A stretch of 64,000 bases of DNA from Morganella morganii (GTDB lineage Bacteria; Pseudomonadota; Gammaproteobacteria; Enterobacterales; Enterobacteriaceae). Position 1 is the first letter of the stretch. Each line of letters starts with the position of its first letter. The notes beneath the pieces are model-generated. The model saw only the letters and a list, made by a program, of their open reading frames with translations, had not been told where the DNA came from and did no database searches. The stretch covers positions 1,440,230 to 1,504,229 of the forward strand of contig NZ_NRQY01000001.1 in the NCBI RefSeq assembly GCF_003996855.1. Direction: 5' to 3'. The position numbers were made by a program, and so were the translations under genes. Of the stretch, positions 56,854 to 64,000 are shown one piece after another.

Positions 56854-56888
56854 AAAACGGGGCTGGCGTATATACGCAGCCCCGTTTT
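56854..56888. terminator. Bidirectional terminator between artM and rlmC
   Basis: A 12-bp stem (AAAACGGGGCTG and complement) with an 11-base loop that can pair further has A and T tails on both sides. It lies 12 bp after artM and 15 bp after the convergent rlmC. Confidence 0.88.
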
Positions 56889-56903
56889 CTTATTCTCTGA
56901 TTT

Positions 56904-58028
56904 TTATTTGCGGGTCAGCAGTACCAGTACTTCATAATGTGCAGTATGCGGGAACATATCAAACAACTGCACGCGCTGCGGCTGATACTGTGTGAGATGC
57001 GCCAGATCCTGCGCCAGACTCTGTGCATTACAGCTGGAATAGATAATCGTGTCCGGCGCCATGGTATTCAGGTAATCACACAGGGCTTTGCCGATCCCTC
57101 TGCGCGGCGGGTTCACCTGCACCAGTTCCGGCACGGCAGATTTACCGAGGGCAAACTGCGCGGAATCCAGTGCCTGAAACGTGACATTCTCCAGCCCCAT
57201 TTTTTCTGCCGAGCGGGTGGCACAGGCGATCGCTTCCGGGCTGATTTCAATCCCGGTCAGCTGTGTGGATTTATCCGCACAGTGCAGGCCGAATCCCCCC
57301 GCGCCGCAAAACAGATCCCATAATCGGGTGATCCCCAGCTCACGCACCCACTGTCCGGCGGTATGATACAACTGTGCGGCAACAACCGGATTGGTCTGGA
57401 AAAAGCAGTGCGGACGGATATAGAGCGGAATGCCGTTGAAGGTTTCTTCCAGTACCTCATCCGGGGTAAAGATAATTTCCTGCTCCCCTTCCAGAATCGC
57501 CATCGCGACCGGCTGGATATTAGCGGAAATCACGGATAACTGCGGCAGCTGAGCCTGCAAAAACGGCAGTGCGGCCTGCAATTGTGCCACTTTTTTCTCT
57601 GATCGCAGCACAAAGCGCAGCATCATTTTACCGGTGGCACGGCTTTCGGTCAGCAGCAGGAATTTCAGCTCACCACGGCGGCGTTCCACATTGTACGGCG
57701 TGAGCCCGGCGCGGGCGATAAAGGGTTTCAGCGCAGCAAACACCGGAGCAAAATACGGCGGATAAAGCGGACAGTCTGATAAATCAACCGGCCCGTTATC
57801 TGTCACAATCCCGAACACCGGGCGCTCAACACTGCCGCTGACCACCATCTTCGCTTTATTTCTGAACGCGGTTTCCGCACTGCGGACCGGCGGCAGCCAC
57901 GACTGCACAGTGAACGGAGATAACAGAGTGCGGAGATCCTGCTCTTTATCATCAATCTGCTGAATATAGGGTTTTTCAAGCCACTGACAGGAACGGCAGC
58001 GGCCGGCGGAATACTGAGGGCAATGCAT
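56904..58028 (-). CDS. rlmC: 23S rRNA (uracil-747-C5)-methyltransferase RlmC
   Basis: RlmC (RumB) methylates U747 of 23S rRNA. It is 374 residues (E. coli 375). The N-terminal cysteines C3, C11 and C14 ([17 protein letters not shown]), with a further Cys near residue 81, fit the 4Fe-4S ligands of the RumA/TrmA family. [16 protein letters not shown] is SAM motif I, and [14 protein letters not shown] holds the catalytic cysteine. In E. coli it also lies beside the art genes. Confidence 0.97.
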   Translation of the reverse strand: MHCPQYSAGRCRSCQWLEKPYIQQIDDKEQDLRTLLSPFTVQSWLPPVRSAETAFRNKAKMVVSGSVERPVFGIVTDNGPVDLSDCPLYPPYFAPVFAALKPFIARAGLTPYNVERRRGELKFLLLTESRATGKMMLRFVLRSEKKVAQLQAALPFLQAQLPQLSVISANIQPVAMAILEGEQEIIFTPDEVLEETFNGIPLYIRPHCFFQTNPVVAAQLYHTAGQWVRELGITRLWDLFCGAGGFGLHCADKSTQLTGIEISPEAIACATRSAEKMGLENVTFQALDSAQFALGKSAVPELVQVNPPRRGIGKALCDYLNTMAPDTIIYSSCNAQSLAQDLAHLTQYQPQRVQLFDMFPHTAHYEVLVLLTRK

Positions 58029-58063
58029 GATGGTGTCCCGGATATCGAAGGTGGTACGGATAA

Positions 58064-58552
58064 TCAGTGGATCACCGGAGAAGGAACGGAATCAGCGCGG
58101 AAGTTCTCTTCATCTTCCGGTTCCGCATCATTCGGATCAAACAGCATATTGTTACTGAACAGCTCAAAAACCACCGCGCCGACCTGCTCTTCCATCAGTT
58201 GCAGGGAGAGTGAAAACTGCTCAAATGTCAGCCCGGCACTGAGCGGCAGCGAGTAGCAAACCACCAGCTTCGGCATGGCGGAATCCTGAATATCCATAAA
58301 GGTTTTCACCAGCAGCGAACTGGCGTTGATCTGGCTCAGGTTGGCAATCAGCGGGACAATCGCGGTCGGGCGGACTTCCGCCAGCGCCGAGAACACCAGC
58401 ATGTCGTCAAGGATATCAATTTTGGCATCAAACACACCGTCCACATTTTGCATATGCGGCAGATGCAGTGCCTGGCAGGAATCACACTCAAAACAGGAGA
58501 GTTGCAGCTGATCCAGCCATGTGCGTAATATCGTGAGATCGGGAATGATCAT
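58064..58552 (-). CDS. ybjN: YbjN family protein
   Basis: This is a 162-residue orthologue of E. coli YbjN (158), a cytosolic protein whose loss or overexpression affects motility, surface structures and stress response through an unknown mechanism. I chose the ATG giving [48 protein letters not shown] is nearly identical to E. coli and includes two Cys. The fold is related to type III secretion chaperones. The C-terminus is acidic. E. coli genes between ybjN and rlmC (potFGHI, ybjO) are absent. Confidence 0.93.
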   Translation of the reverse strand: MIIPDLTILRTWLDQLQLSCFECDSCQALHLPHMQNVDGVFDAKIDILDDMLVFSALAEVRPTAIVPLIANLSQINASSLLVKTFMDIQDSAMPKLVVCYSLPLSAGLTFEQFSLSLQLMEEQVGAVVFELFSNNMLFDPNDAEPEDEENFRADSVPSPVIH

Positions 58553-58657
58553 GAACCTGAAGCCTTTTAACCGGAAAAACAAAAGTACAGCGGGGAAAAC
58601 CGTCACCCGCGGACCAATAACGGATCTTAGCTGAAAAACGTGAAGGGGAATAACGTT

Positions 58658-58969
58658 TTATTGCTTTTTTTCATTTTTATTCTGCCGGGTCTTTTTATCT
58701 GCCCTGCTTTTACTGTCAATACCGACGGACGGCATTGCACTGATTGCCCGCCAGACAATATTCATTGCCGCCGGAACCAGACACGCCAGGCCGGCAAACG
58801 CCATCACCATCAGGGCATTTTTGCTGCTCATAAAACCCGGCAGCGGGATAAAATCATTCACCGCCAGATAGACCAGCAGCAGTAATATCACACCGATGAC
58901 CTCACAGATGATAACCGGGCGCGGCATATCACCTAATGAACGCATTTGTCGCGGCTGTTTATTTGCCAT
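58658..58969 (-). CDS. ybjC: YbjC-like DUF1418 membrane protein
   Basis: This 103-residue protein starts MANKQPRQMRSLGDMPRPVI, preceded by AGAGGA 5 bp before the ATG. Two membrane segments lie at about residues 20-40 and 50-70, followed by a basic C-terminal tail (SKSRADKKTRQNKNEKKQ). It resembles E. coli YbjC (95 residues), which is also divergent from grxA. There ybjC leads an operon with nfsA and rimK; both are absent here, so ybjC stands next to ybjN. Function is unknown. Confidence 0.8.
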   Translation of the reverse strand: MANKQPRQMRSLGDMPRPVIICEVIGVILLLLVYLAVNDFIPLPGFMSSKNALMVMAFAGLACLVPAAMNIVWRAISAMPSVGIDSKSRADKKTRQNKNEKKQ

Positions 58970-59141
58970 TTTGTCCTCTGCGATTCTGTTTTTCTGTCCG
59001 CACTGCGGATACTCACTGAACCATTGGTGCGGACTCCCGCACAAATCGTCACAACATTCTTTCCTATCCGTTATGATACAGGCATAATTTATCCCATTAA
59101 AGCACCACTTCCGGTGTTACTGATGAATGAAGGAGCTTTTC

Positions 59142-59405
59142 ATGTATACCGTTATTTTTGGCCGTCCGGGTTGCCCTTATTGCGTTCGTGCGAAAGAACT
59201 CGCAGAAAAACTGAAAAATGAACGTGATGACTTCGATTATCGTTATATTGATATTCACGCTGAAGGCATCAGCAAAGAAGATTTATCCAAAACTATCGGT
59301 AAACCGGTTGAAACTGTTCCCCAGATTTTTATCGATGAAGAACACATCGGCGGCTGCACTGACTTCGAAGCTTACGCAAAAGCCAACCTCGGCCTGTTCA
59401 GCTAA
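59142..59405 (+). CDS. grxA: Glutaredoxin 1
   Basis: GrxA is a glutathione-dependent disulfide reductase that serves ribonucleotide reductase and others. I chose the ATG giving MYTVIFGRPGCPYCVRAKEL, with AAGGAG 6 bp upstream; the product is 87 residues (E. coli 85). The redox motif CPYC is at 11-14, TVPQIFIDEEHIGGCTDFEAYA holds the cis-Pro and GG of the glutathione site, and an additional Cys (GGCTD) replaces the Tyr of E. coli. OxyR controls grxA in E. coli; I could not identify a site. Confidence 0.97.
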   Translation: MYTVIFGRPGCPYCVRAKELAEKLKNERDDFDYRYIDIHAEGISKEDLSKTIGKPVETVPQIFIDEEHIGGCTDFEAYAKANLGLFS

Positions 59406-59413
59406 GCTATCCG

Positions 59414-59442
59414 GCCGTTTCCCGCCCGGGAAACGGCTTATT
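59414..59442 (+). terminator. grxA terminator
   Basis: An 11-bp stem (GCCGTTTCCCG and complement) has a CC nominal loop and is followed by TTATTTTACC, 8 bp after grxA. Confidence 0.8.
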
Positions 59443-59508
59443 TTACCTTTCTTATCTCACTGATTTTCAACATCAAAAAATTATTTTCATTTTTTTGAAT
59501 CTTTTTCC

Positions 59509-59536
59509 GAACTTTCCTGCCGGGCCGTAGTCTGAA
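59509..59536 (+). promoter_or_regulatory. Sigma-E promoter of rybB
   Basis: GAACTT at 59509-59514 and TCTGAA at 59531-59536 fit the sigma-E -35 and -10 elements with 16 bp between. The RybB 5' end begins 6 bp later, as in E. coli. Confidence 0.85.
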
Positions 59537-59541
59537 TAAGT

Positions 59542-59620
59542 GCCACTGCTTTTCTTTGAATATCCCCAAGATTGAGGAAGCCCGATAGTCACCAATTTGG
59601 TTTTAACTATCGGGTTTTTT
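59542..59620 (+). ncRNA. rybB: RybB small regulatory RNA
   Basis: RybB is an Hfq-dependent RNA made on envelope stress that represses many outer-membrane protein mRNAs through its 5' end. The first 18 bases, GCCACTGCTTTTCTTTGA, match E. coli RybB as I recall it. The middle (TCCCC, then GAGGAAGCCC) is similar, and the 3' end is a terminator stem CCCGATAGT/ACTATCGGG followed by T6. The loop sequence differs, while the seed and stem are kept. The position near grxA and ybjG also agrees with E. coli. It is the only RNA gene I can support in the window. Confidence 0.92.
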
Positions 59621-59796
59621 ATTACCTGCTGTTTATCCCGCCTGTTGTTATTTCAGATTTTGTCAATTTTCTGCAATGTTACATAATAGCACGATTAACC
59701 AAGATATTTTTACTTTACCTTGATGCACAAGACGGCTACCCTGACCCGTCATTTTATTGCCGGGTATACACAGGTGTGTTTTTTAAGGAGTCCGAT

Positions 59797-60405
59797 GTGC
59801 TGGAAAATCTGAATCATTCGCTTTTTCTCCTGATCAATGCCACGCCGGAAACGTCTCATACCATGATTATTGCAGCCACTTTCGCGGCTAAATATCTGGT
59901 TTTGCTGTTTCCGGTTGTTGCCGCAAGGTTATGGCTGCGGGGAGCGCCGGAGAATATGGCCCGCCAGCGCCGCGCTGTCTGCAAAAGTGCCATTGCGCTG
60001 CTGATTGGTTTTGCCGCCTCCCGGATTATCGGCACACTCTGGCCGCACGCACGTCCGTTTGCCGAACCGTTCGGCCACAGTTTTCTTGAACACGCGCCGA
60101 CCGCCTCGTTCCCGAGCAATCACGGTATTATTGTGTTTACCTTCGCGCTGGGCTGCCTGTTCTGGTGCAATGTCCGTGCGGGGCTGCTGCTGCTGATCCC
60201 GGCACTGATTGTTGCCTGGTCGCGGGTTTTCCTCGGCGTTCACTGGCCGGTGGATATGCTGGGTGCCTTTATCACGGTGCTGATTGCCTGTGCACTGACA
60301 GAGCTGCTCTGGAGCCTGTTCGGCACGCCGCTGCAAAACCGGTTGCAGGCACTCTACCGGCACTGTTTTGCCGTGCCTATCCGCAAAGGCTGGGTACAGG
60401 GATAG
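59797..60405 (+). CDS. ybjG: Undecaprenyl-diphosphatase YbjG
   Basis: YbjG is a PAP2-type inner-membrane phosphatase that recycles undecaprenyl pyrophosphate; extra copies raise bacitracin tolerance. The start is GTG 59797, 6 bp after AAGGAG, giving VLENLNHSLFLLINATPET, which matches MLENLN in E. coli; the in-frame region upstream overlaps rybB and is not coding. The product is 202 residues (198). The PAP2 motifs are ARPFAE (85-90), PSNHG (106-110) and SRVFLGVHWPVD (142-153), with the active-site His in the last two. Several membrane helices surround them. Confidence 0.93.
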   Translation: MLENLNHSLFLLINATPETSHTMIIAATFAAKYLVLLFPVVAARLWLRGAPENMARQRRAVCKSAIALLIGFAASRIIGTLWPHARPFAEPFGHSFLEHAPTASFPSNHGIIVFTFALGCLFWCNVRAGLLLLIPALIVAWSRVFLGVHWPVDMLGAFITVLIACALTELLWSLFGTPLQNRLQALYRHCFAVPIRKGWVQG

Positions 60406-60426
60406 CGGTACAAAAATGAATCAGGA

Positions 60427-60454
60427 AATACCGGCCCGTATGCCGGTATTTTTT
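60427..60454 (+). terminator. Terminator after ybjG, start of the duplicated unit
   Basis: The 9-bp stem AATACCGGC with complement, 6-base loop and TTTTTT tail lies 22 bp after ybjG. Nearly the same hairpin recurs at 62758, after the first sdaC, so it marks the left edge of the tandem repeat. Confidence 0.88.
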
Positions 60455-60609
60455 CATCCGTATTTAATTTCGCTTGTTACCGGTGATCTTTTTTTACCCG
60501 TATTTTTCATTGCTGACAGTACTATTTTTGTTCACAGAATATGACTCTGGTATTTATTTAACATTTCTGTTTTATCTGATTCCGGTATCACTCAGGCTAC
60601 TTAATTCGC

Positions 60610-60631
60610 GATTAAAAAAATTATTTTAATC
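60610..60631. repeat. AT-rich palindrome upstream of sdaC copy 1
   Basis: GATTAAAAAAATTATTTTAATC is a near-palindrome; the corresponding place in copy 2 is a perfect one. The conserved arms (GATTAAAA/TTTTAATC) suggest a protein-binding site or a cruciform-forming element. Confidence 0.5.
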
Positions 60632-61019
60632 ATCCGGGATGTACACTGTGACCATTATATAACCCTCTGTTTCATACTGCCCGATTCCCTGCATACCCCC
60701 TGAATCACCACAAACTCAATAAAGAAATAATTTTTGTTTAAAAACAACAGATAACCCATAGAAACCATATTATCTAAATGGTTTTTATCCGGTGATAATC
60801 CGGTTTATCTTTATTTTGTAATAATACGATATTGTTCAGCGCATATACTAATTAACATCTGAACAAATAAATTTGTTTAAATAAAAAACAGGTAAAAATA
60901 ACATTATTGCAGAACATCTAATCCCCTATGCCATTTCGGCATACCCCATTCCGCAAAAACCGATTAACAACCTTATTAAATGTTGCAACAACGCTCATTT
61001 TAATGTTATTTATAGCAAT

Positions 61020-61062
61020 TGAGATGAAAATCACAGTGTTTTTCACTGAAAAATAGTATATT
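61020..61062 (+). promoter_or_regulatory. Class II CRP promoter of sdaC copy 1
   Basis: TGAGA-N6-TCACA at 61020-61035 matches the CRP consensus TGTGA-N6-TCACA at 9 of 10 positions. A -10, TATATT, at 61057-61062 puts the CRP centre at about -41.5 from a start near 61069. The same elements with the same spacing occur in copy 2. Confidence 0.7.
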
Positions 61063-61311
61063 TTAACTACAAAAAGACAGTAACCAACCTCAGATTCTTT
61101 TGAATATGAATTAGTGCAGAGACCTTATTTGTCCATTGCAGATATCAGGTCGCTGCTGTTTATTATTTTTACCGGTAAGCAATTACAGGTAACTTTTCCG
61201 TTCTACTTATTTTTATCCGGTTGCGTACATAGACCCTGCCTCAGAGACACATTTAGTGCACAGATCACCGTGCAATTTTTAGTTGTTATTGTTGTAAATT
61301 TGGAGACATCT

Positions 61312-62631
61312 ATGGAAACAACACAACCGCAGGTCGTGGTCAGCCAGACTGACACCAGCAATGATTACCGCAAATGGCGTAAATCCGATACCGTCTGGAT
61401 GCTCGGACTGTACGGCACGGCCATTGGTGCCGGTATCCTGTTTCTGCCGATTAACGCCGGTATCGGCGGGCTGATCCCGCTTATTATTATGGCCGTACTG
61501 GCCTTCCCGATGACCTTTTTCGCGCACCGTGGTATGTGCCGCTTTATATTATCCGGTAAAAATCCGGGTGACGATATTACCGAAGTGGTGGAAGAGCATT
61601 TCGGCGCCAGAGCAGGGAACCTTATCACCCTGCTCTATTTCTTTGCCATTTACCCGATTCTGCTGGTCTACAGTGTGGCGATCACCAATACCGTGGAAAG
61701 CTTTATCGTTAACCAGATGCATATGACGGCTCCGCCACGCATTATTCTGTCACTGGTACTGATTATCGGGATTATGTGCATTATCCGTTTCGGTGAAGCC
61801 GCGATTGTCAAAGCAATGAGCGTGCTGGTATTTCCGTTTGTGGCGGTTCTGATGGTACTGGCGCTGTATTTGATCCCGCACTGGAATACCGCGATATTTG
61901 ATACACTCTCTTTCAGCAGCCACTCTGCCGGTGAGACCGGCCGTGGTCTGATGGTTACATTATGGCTGGCAATTCCGGTGATGGTATTCTCGTTCAACCA
62001 TTCGCCGATTATTTCAGCATTCAGTGTCGCAAAACGTCAGGAATACGGCGATAATGCGGAGAAGAAATGTTCCCGCATTCTGGCATTCGCCCACATTATG
62101 ATGGTGCTGACAGTCATGTTCTTTGTGTTCAGTTGTGTACTGAGCCTGTCACCACTCAATTTACAGGAAGCGAAAGATCAGAATATATCCATTCTGTCTT
62201 ACCTGGCGAACTACTTCCGCAATCCGATGATTGCGTATATCGCGCCGTTAGTCGCGTTTATTGCTATCACCAACGCATTTCTGGGACACTACATGGGTGC
62301 CCGTGAAGGCTTTAACGGTCTGGTTAACAAAGCATTACGCGCCAGGGGGAAAAGCATTGCACCGTCTAAGATGAATAAACTGACGGCACTGTTTATGCTG
62401 GTAACTTCCTGGATTGTTGCCACACTGGACCCGAGCATTCTGGGGATGATTGAAACCCTGGGCGGCCCGGTCATCGCTATGCTGCTGTTTATCATGCCGA
62501 TGTACGCTATCCGTAAGGTCCCTGCGATGCGTAAATATGCCGGTCACCTGAGTAATCTGTTTGTGGTTGTGATCGGTCTCATTGCAATTTCAGCGGTGTT
62601 TTACAATCTGTATCAGCTGTTTTTAGGTTAA
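61312..62631 (+). CDS. sdaC: Serine/H+ symporter SdaC, copy 1
   Basis: SdaC imports L-serine with protons (HAAAP family). I chose the ATG giving [20 protein letters not shown], which matches the E. coli start METTQ; 66 in-frame codons upstream lie in the leader. The product is 439 residues (E. coli 429), with about eleven membrane helices. [53 protein letters not shown] and ATLDPSILGMIETLGGP are near-identical to E. coli. GGAG lies 8 bp before the ATG. No sdaB deaminase gene follows; instead the unit is repeated. Confidence 0.95.
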   Translation: METTQPQVVVSQTDTSNDYRKWRKSDTVWMLGLYGTAIGAGILFLPINAGIGGLIPLIIMAVLAFPMTFFAHRGMCRFILSGKNPGDDITEVVEEHFGARAGNLITLLYFFAIYPILLVYSVAITNTVESFIVNQMHMTAPPRIILSLVLIIGIMCIIRFGEAAIVKAMSVLVFPFVAVLMVLALYLIPHWNTAIFDTLSFSSHSAGETGRGLMVTLWLAIPVMVFSFNHSPIISAFSVAKRQEYGDNAEKKCSRILAFAHIMMVLTVMFFVFSCVLSLSPLNLQEAKDQNISILSYLANYFRNPMIAYIAPLVAFIAITNAFLGHYMGAREGFNGLVNKALRARGKSIAPSKMNKLTALFMLVTSWIVATLDPSILGMIETLGGPVIAMLLFIMPMYAIRKVPAMRKYAGHLSNLFVVVIGLIAISAVFYNLYQLFLG

Positions 62632-62757
62632 TGAATACATGACTGTTGCCGCCCTCCCCGGCGGGTTTCCGCCCGGCCGGTCCGGGCTTCATCAGGGATG
62701 CTGAAGAGCGTGAATGCTTTTTGCCGGCAAACCAACGCTATGAAGTATGAATCAGAG

Positions 62758-62786
62758 AATACCGGCCTGCGTGCCGGTATTTTTTA
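62758..62786 (+). terminator. Terminator after sdaC copy 1
   Basis: The stem AATACCGGC with complement, loop CTGCGT and TTTTT tail matches the hairpin at 60427 except for the loop. It lies about 125 bp after sdaC and begins copy 2 of the duplicated unit. Confidence 0.88.
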
Positions 62787-62937
62787 TCTGTATTTAATTC
62801 TTACAGCCACCGGTGATCTTTTTTAAGCCGCATTTTTCACTGCTGACAGTATTATTTTTGTTCGCAGAATATTATTCTGGTATTTATTTAACATTTCTGT
62901 TTTAGCTGACACCGGTATCACTCAGGCTACTTGATTC

Positions 62938-62963
62938 ATGATTAAAATAATTATTTTAATCAT
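62938..62963. repeat. Perfect 26-bp AT-rich palindrome upstream of sdaC copy 2
   Basis: Each 13-base arm is ATGATTAAAATAA and its exact complement follows without a spacer. The equivalent in copy 1 (60610) keeps the core arms with a few mismatches. Confidence 0.6.
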
Positions 62964-63349
62964 CGGAGATACACAATGTGATCATTATATAAACTCGTAT
63001 TTTATACTACCGGACTCTTTGCATACGCCCCGTATTATCACTGGCTGAACTTAAAAATATTTTTTCCATTAAAAACAAAAGTAATAAACAAAAGCCACAA
63101 TTATAAAGTGGTTTTCATCCGGTGAAATTCCTGCTTATCGCTATTTTTTAATAATGGAATATTATACAAACGATATATTTATTAATATATGAATAAATTA
63201 ATTTTCTTAAATAGAATACGGACAGAAATGACATTATTACAGAACATGTAACCTCATATGCCGTTTCGGCATACTCCATTCCGTAAACACGGATTAACAA
63301 TTTTATCAAATCTTGCAACAGAGCCTGTTTTACTGAGATTTATAGCATT

Positions 63350-63392
63350 TGAGACTATGATCACGGTGTTTTCCACTGAAAAACAGTATATT
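63350..63392 (+). promoter_or_regulatory. Class II CRP promoter of sdaC copy 2
   Basis: TGAGA-N6-TCACG at 63350-63365 and TATATT at 63387-63392 keep the spacing seen in copy 1, with a start near 63399. The right half-site has one more mismatch to the CRP consensus than in copy 1. Confidence 0.65.
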
Positions 63393-63648
63393 TTCATCAT
63401 CAGAAAGAGAGTTATCAATTTCAGGTGCTTTTGAATATGAATTAATGCAGAGACCTTTATTTATCCATTACAGATATCAGGTCGCTGCTGTTTATTATTT
63501 TTACCGGTAAGCAATTACAGGTAACTTTTTAGCTTTACTTATTTTTTATCTGGTTACGTACATAGACCCTATTTCAGAGACGAATAAATGCACAGGTTAA
63601 CGTGCAAAATTTTAATTGTTGTTATTGTTGTACATTTTGGAGACTTCT

Positions 63649-64000
63649 ATGGATACAACACAACCGCAGGTTGTGGTCAGCAAGACTGACACCAGCAATG
63701 ATTACCGCAAATGGCGTAAATCCGATACCGTCTGGATGCTCGGACTGTACGGAACGGCTATCGGCGCGGGCGTACTGTTTCTGCCGATTAACGCCGGTAT
63801 CGGCGGGCTGATCCCGCTTATCATCATGGCCCTGCTGGCCTTCCCGATGACCTTTTTTGCACACCGCGGTATGTGCCGCTTCGTGCTGTCCGGTAAAAAT
63901 CCGGGCGAAGATATTACTGAAGTGGTTGAAGAGCATTTCGGCGCCAGAGCCGGCGGCCTTATCACCCTGCTCTATTTCTTCGCTATCTATCCGATCCTGC
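63649..64000 (+). CDS. sdaC: Serine/H+ symporter SdaC, copy 2 (3' part beyond window)
   Basis: Only the first 117 codons are visible, starting [20 protein letters not shown] after GGAG. They differ from copy 1 at 7 of 117 positions (E2D, Q12K, I42V, V62L, I79V, D87E, N103G), all compatible with a working transporter. No stop or frameshift occurs before the edge. Several of these differences (I42V, I79V, D87E) restore the residue in E. coli SdaC, so copy 2 may be closer to the ancestral form. Whether the rest is intact cannot be seen. Confidence 0.9.
   Translation, partial: MDTTQPQVVVSKTDTSNDYRKWRKSDTVWMLGLYGTAIGAGVLFLPINAGIGGLIPLIIMALLAFPMTFFAHRGMCRFVLSGKNPGEDITEVVEEHFGARAGGLITLLYFFAIYPIL

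Larger units (their letters stand above)
60427..62757 (+). repeat. Tandem duplication, copy 1 (upstream region plus sdaC)
   Basis: A unit of about 2.33 kb is repeated head to tail. Copy 1 spans the ybjG-proximal terminator, an 857-bp leader (60455-61311) and a full sdaC. The leader contains no convincing gene. It holds a palindrome (60610-60631), a hairpin TATGCC/GGCATA with loop ATTTC (60927-60943), the CRP promoter (61020-61062) and a 5' leader of about 240 bases. Corresponding elements occur in copy 2 at a spacing of about 2330-2337 bp. Confidence 0.88.
62758..64000 (+). repeat. Tandem duplication, copy 2 (cut by window end)
   Basis: Copy 2 repeats the terminator, leader and the start of sdaC. 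From the first sdaC stop to the second ATG (62632-63648, 1017 bp) there is no convincing gene. The region holds the terminator, a perfect palindrome (62938-62963), the hairpin TATGCC/GGCATA with loop GTTTC (63257-63273) and a second CRP promoter. Leader sequence has diverged more than the coding part. Confidence 0.88.

Noticed and set aside
59572..59796. 75-codon N-terminal extension of ybjG
   Set aside because: It runs through the rybB terminator; the GTG at 59797 has a good ribosome site and aligns with the E. coli YbjG start.
61114..61311. N-terminal extension of sdaC by 66 codons
   Set aside because: It lies after the predicted transcription start and in the non-coding leader. The corresponding part of copy 2 has an in-frame stop, and similarity to SdaC starts at METTQ.

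Overview
The window is chromosomal DNA of an enteric gammaproteobacterium. Nearly every gene has a close counterpart in Escherichia coli, and the order follows the E. coli mukB-to-grxA region (about minutes 19-21), with local losses. The moderate base composition, the absence of some E. coli neighbours (ycaP, ycaQ, dmsABC, artJ, potFGHI, rimK-nfsA, the serW tRNA) and the divergence of the proteins suggest the Morganellaceae, most likely Morganella. That assignment is an inference from sequence recall, not a search.

Layout. 1-0.4 kb: end of a YcaC-like hydrolase, then a strong terminator. 0.4-7.7 kb: cmoM-mukF-mukE-mukB (tRNA modification and the condensin), overlapping and read leftward. 7.9-13.1 kb: elyC rightward, then kdsB, ycaR, a divergent cold-shock protein, lpxK and msbA (lipopolysaccharide precursor synthesis and export). 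13.2-21.4 kb: a frameshifted comEC, then ihfB, rpsA, cmk, aroA and serC, all leftward. 21.7-27.8 kb: ycaO and the anaerobic formate module focA-pflB-pflA with an FNR-type promoter. 28.1-29.3 kb: an accessory gene, an ExoY/edema-factor-like nucleotidyl cyclase toxin interrupted by one in-frame amber codon. 29.4-36.9 kb: serS, rarA, lolA, ftsK and lrp leftward. 37.5-43.1 kb: trxB, cydDC, aat and infA rightward. 43.3-51.2 kb: clpA/clpS leftward, cspD rightward, macB, macA and ybjD leftward. 51.5-56.8 kb: lysO-ybjT and the arginine transporter artPIQM rightward. 56.9-59.4 kb: rlmC, ybjN and ybjC leftward, grxA rightward. 59.5-60.4 kb: the small RNA gene rybB behind a sigma-E promoter, then ybjG. 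60.4 kb to the end: a tandem duplication of about 2.33 kb that carries a serine transporter gene (sdaC) with its whole upstream region. The second copy runs off the window.

Most of the window is housekeeping: chromosome segregation (MukBEF, FtsK, IHF), translation (S1, IF-1, SerRS, Aat, RlmC, CmoM), envelope assembly (KdsB, LpxK, MsbA, LolA, ElyC, YbjG), N-end-rule proteolysis (Aat, ClpS, ClpA), redox balance (TrxB, GrxA, CydDC) and fermentation (FocA, PflB, PflA).

The unusual items are the interrupted cyclase toxin between pflA and serS, the 2-bp contraction that breaks comEC, the tandem sdaC copies with matching class II CRP promoters, a cold-shock protein with a degenerate RNP2 motif, and an uncertain 5' end of macA next to an A6 run. 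I saw no tRNA or rRNA genes, CRISPR arrays, transposases or prophage genes.
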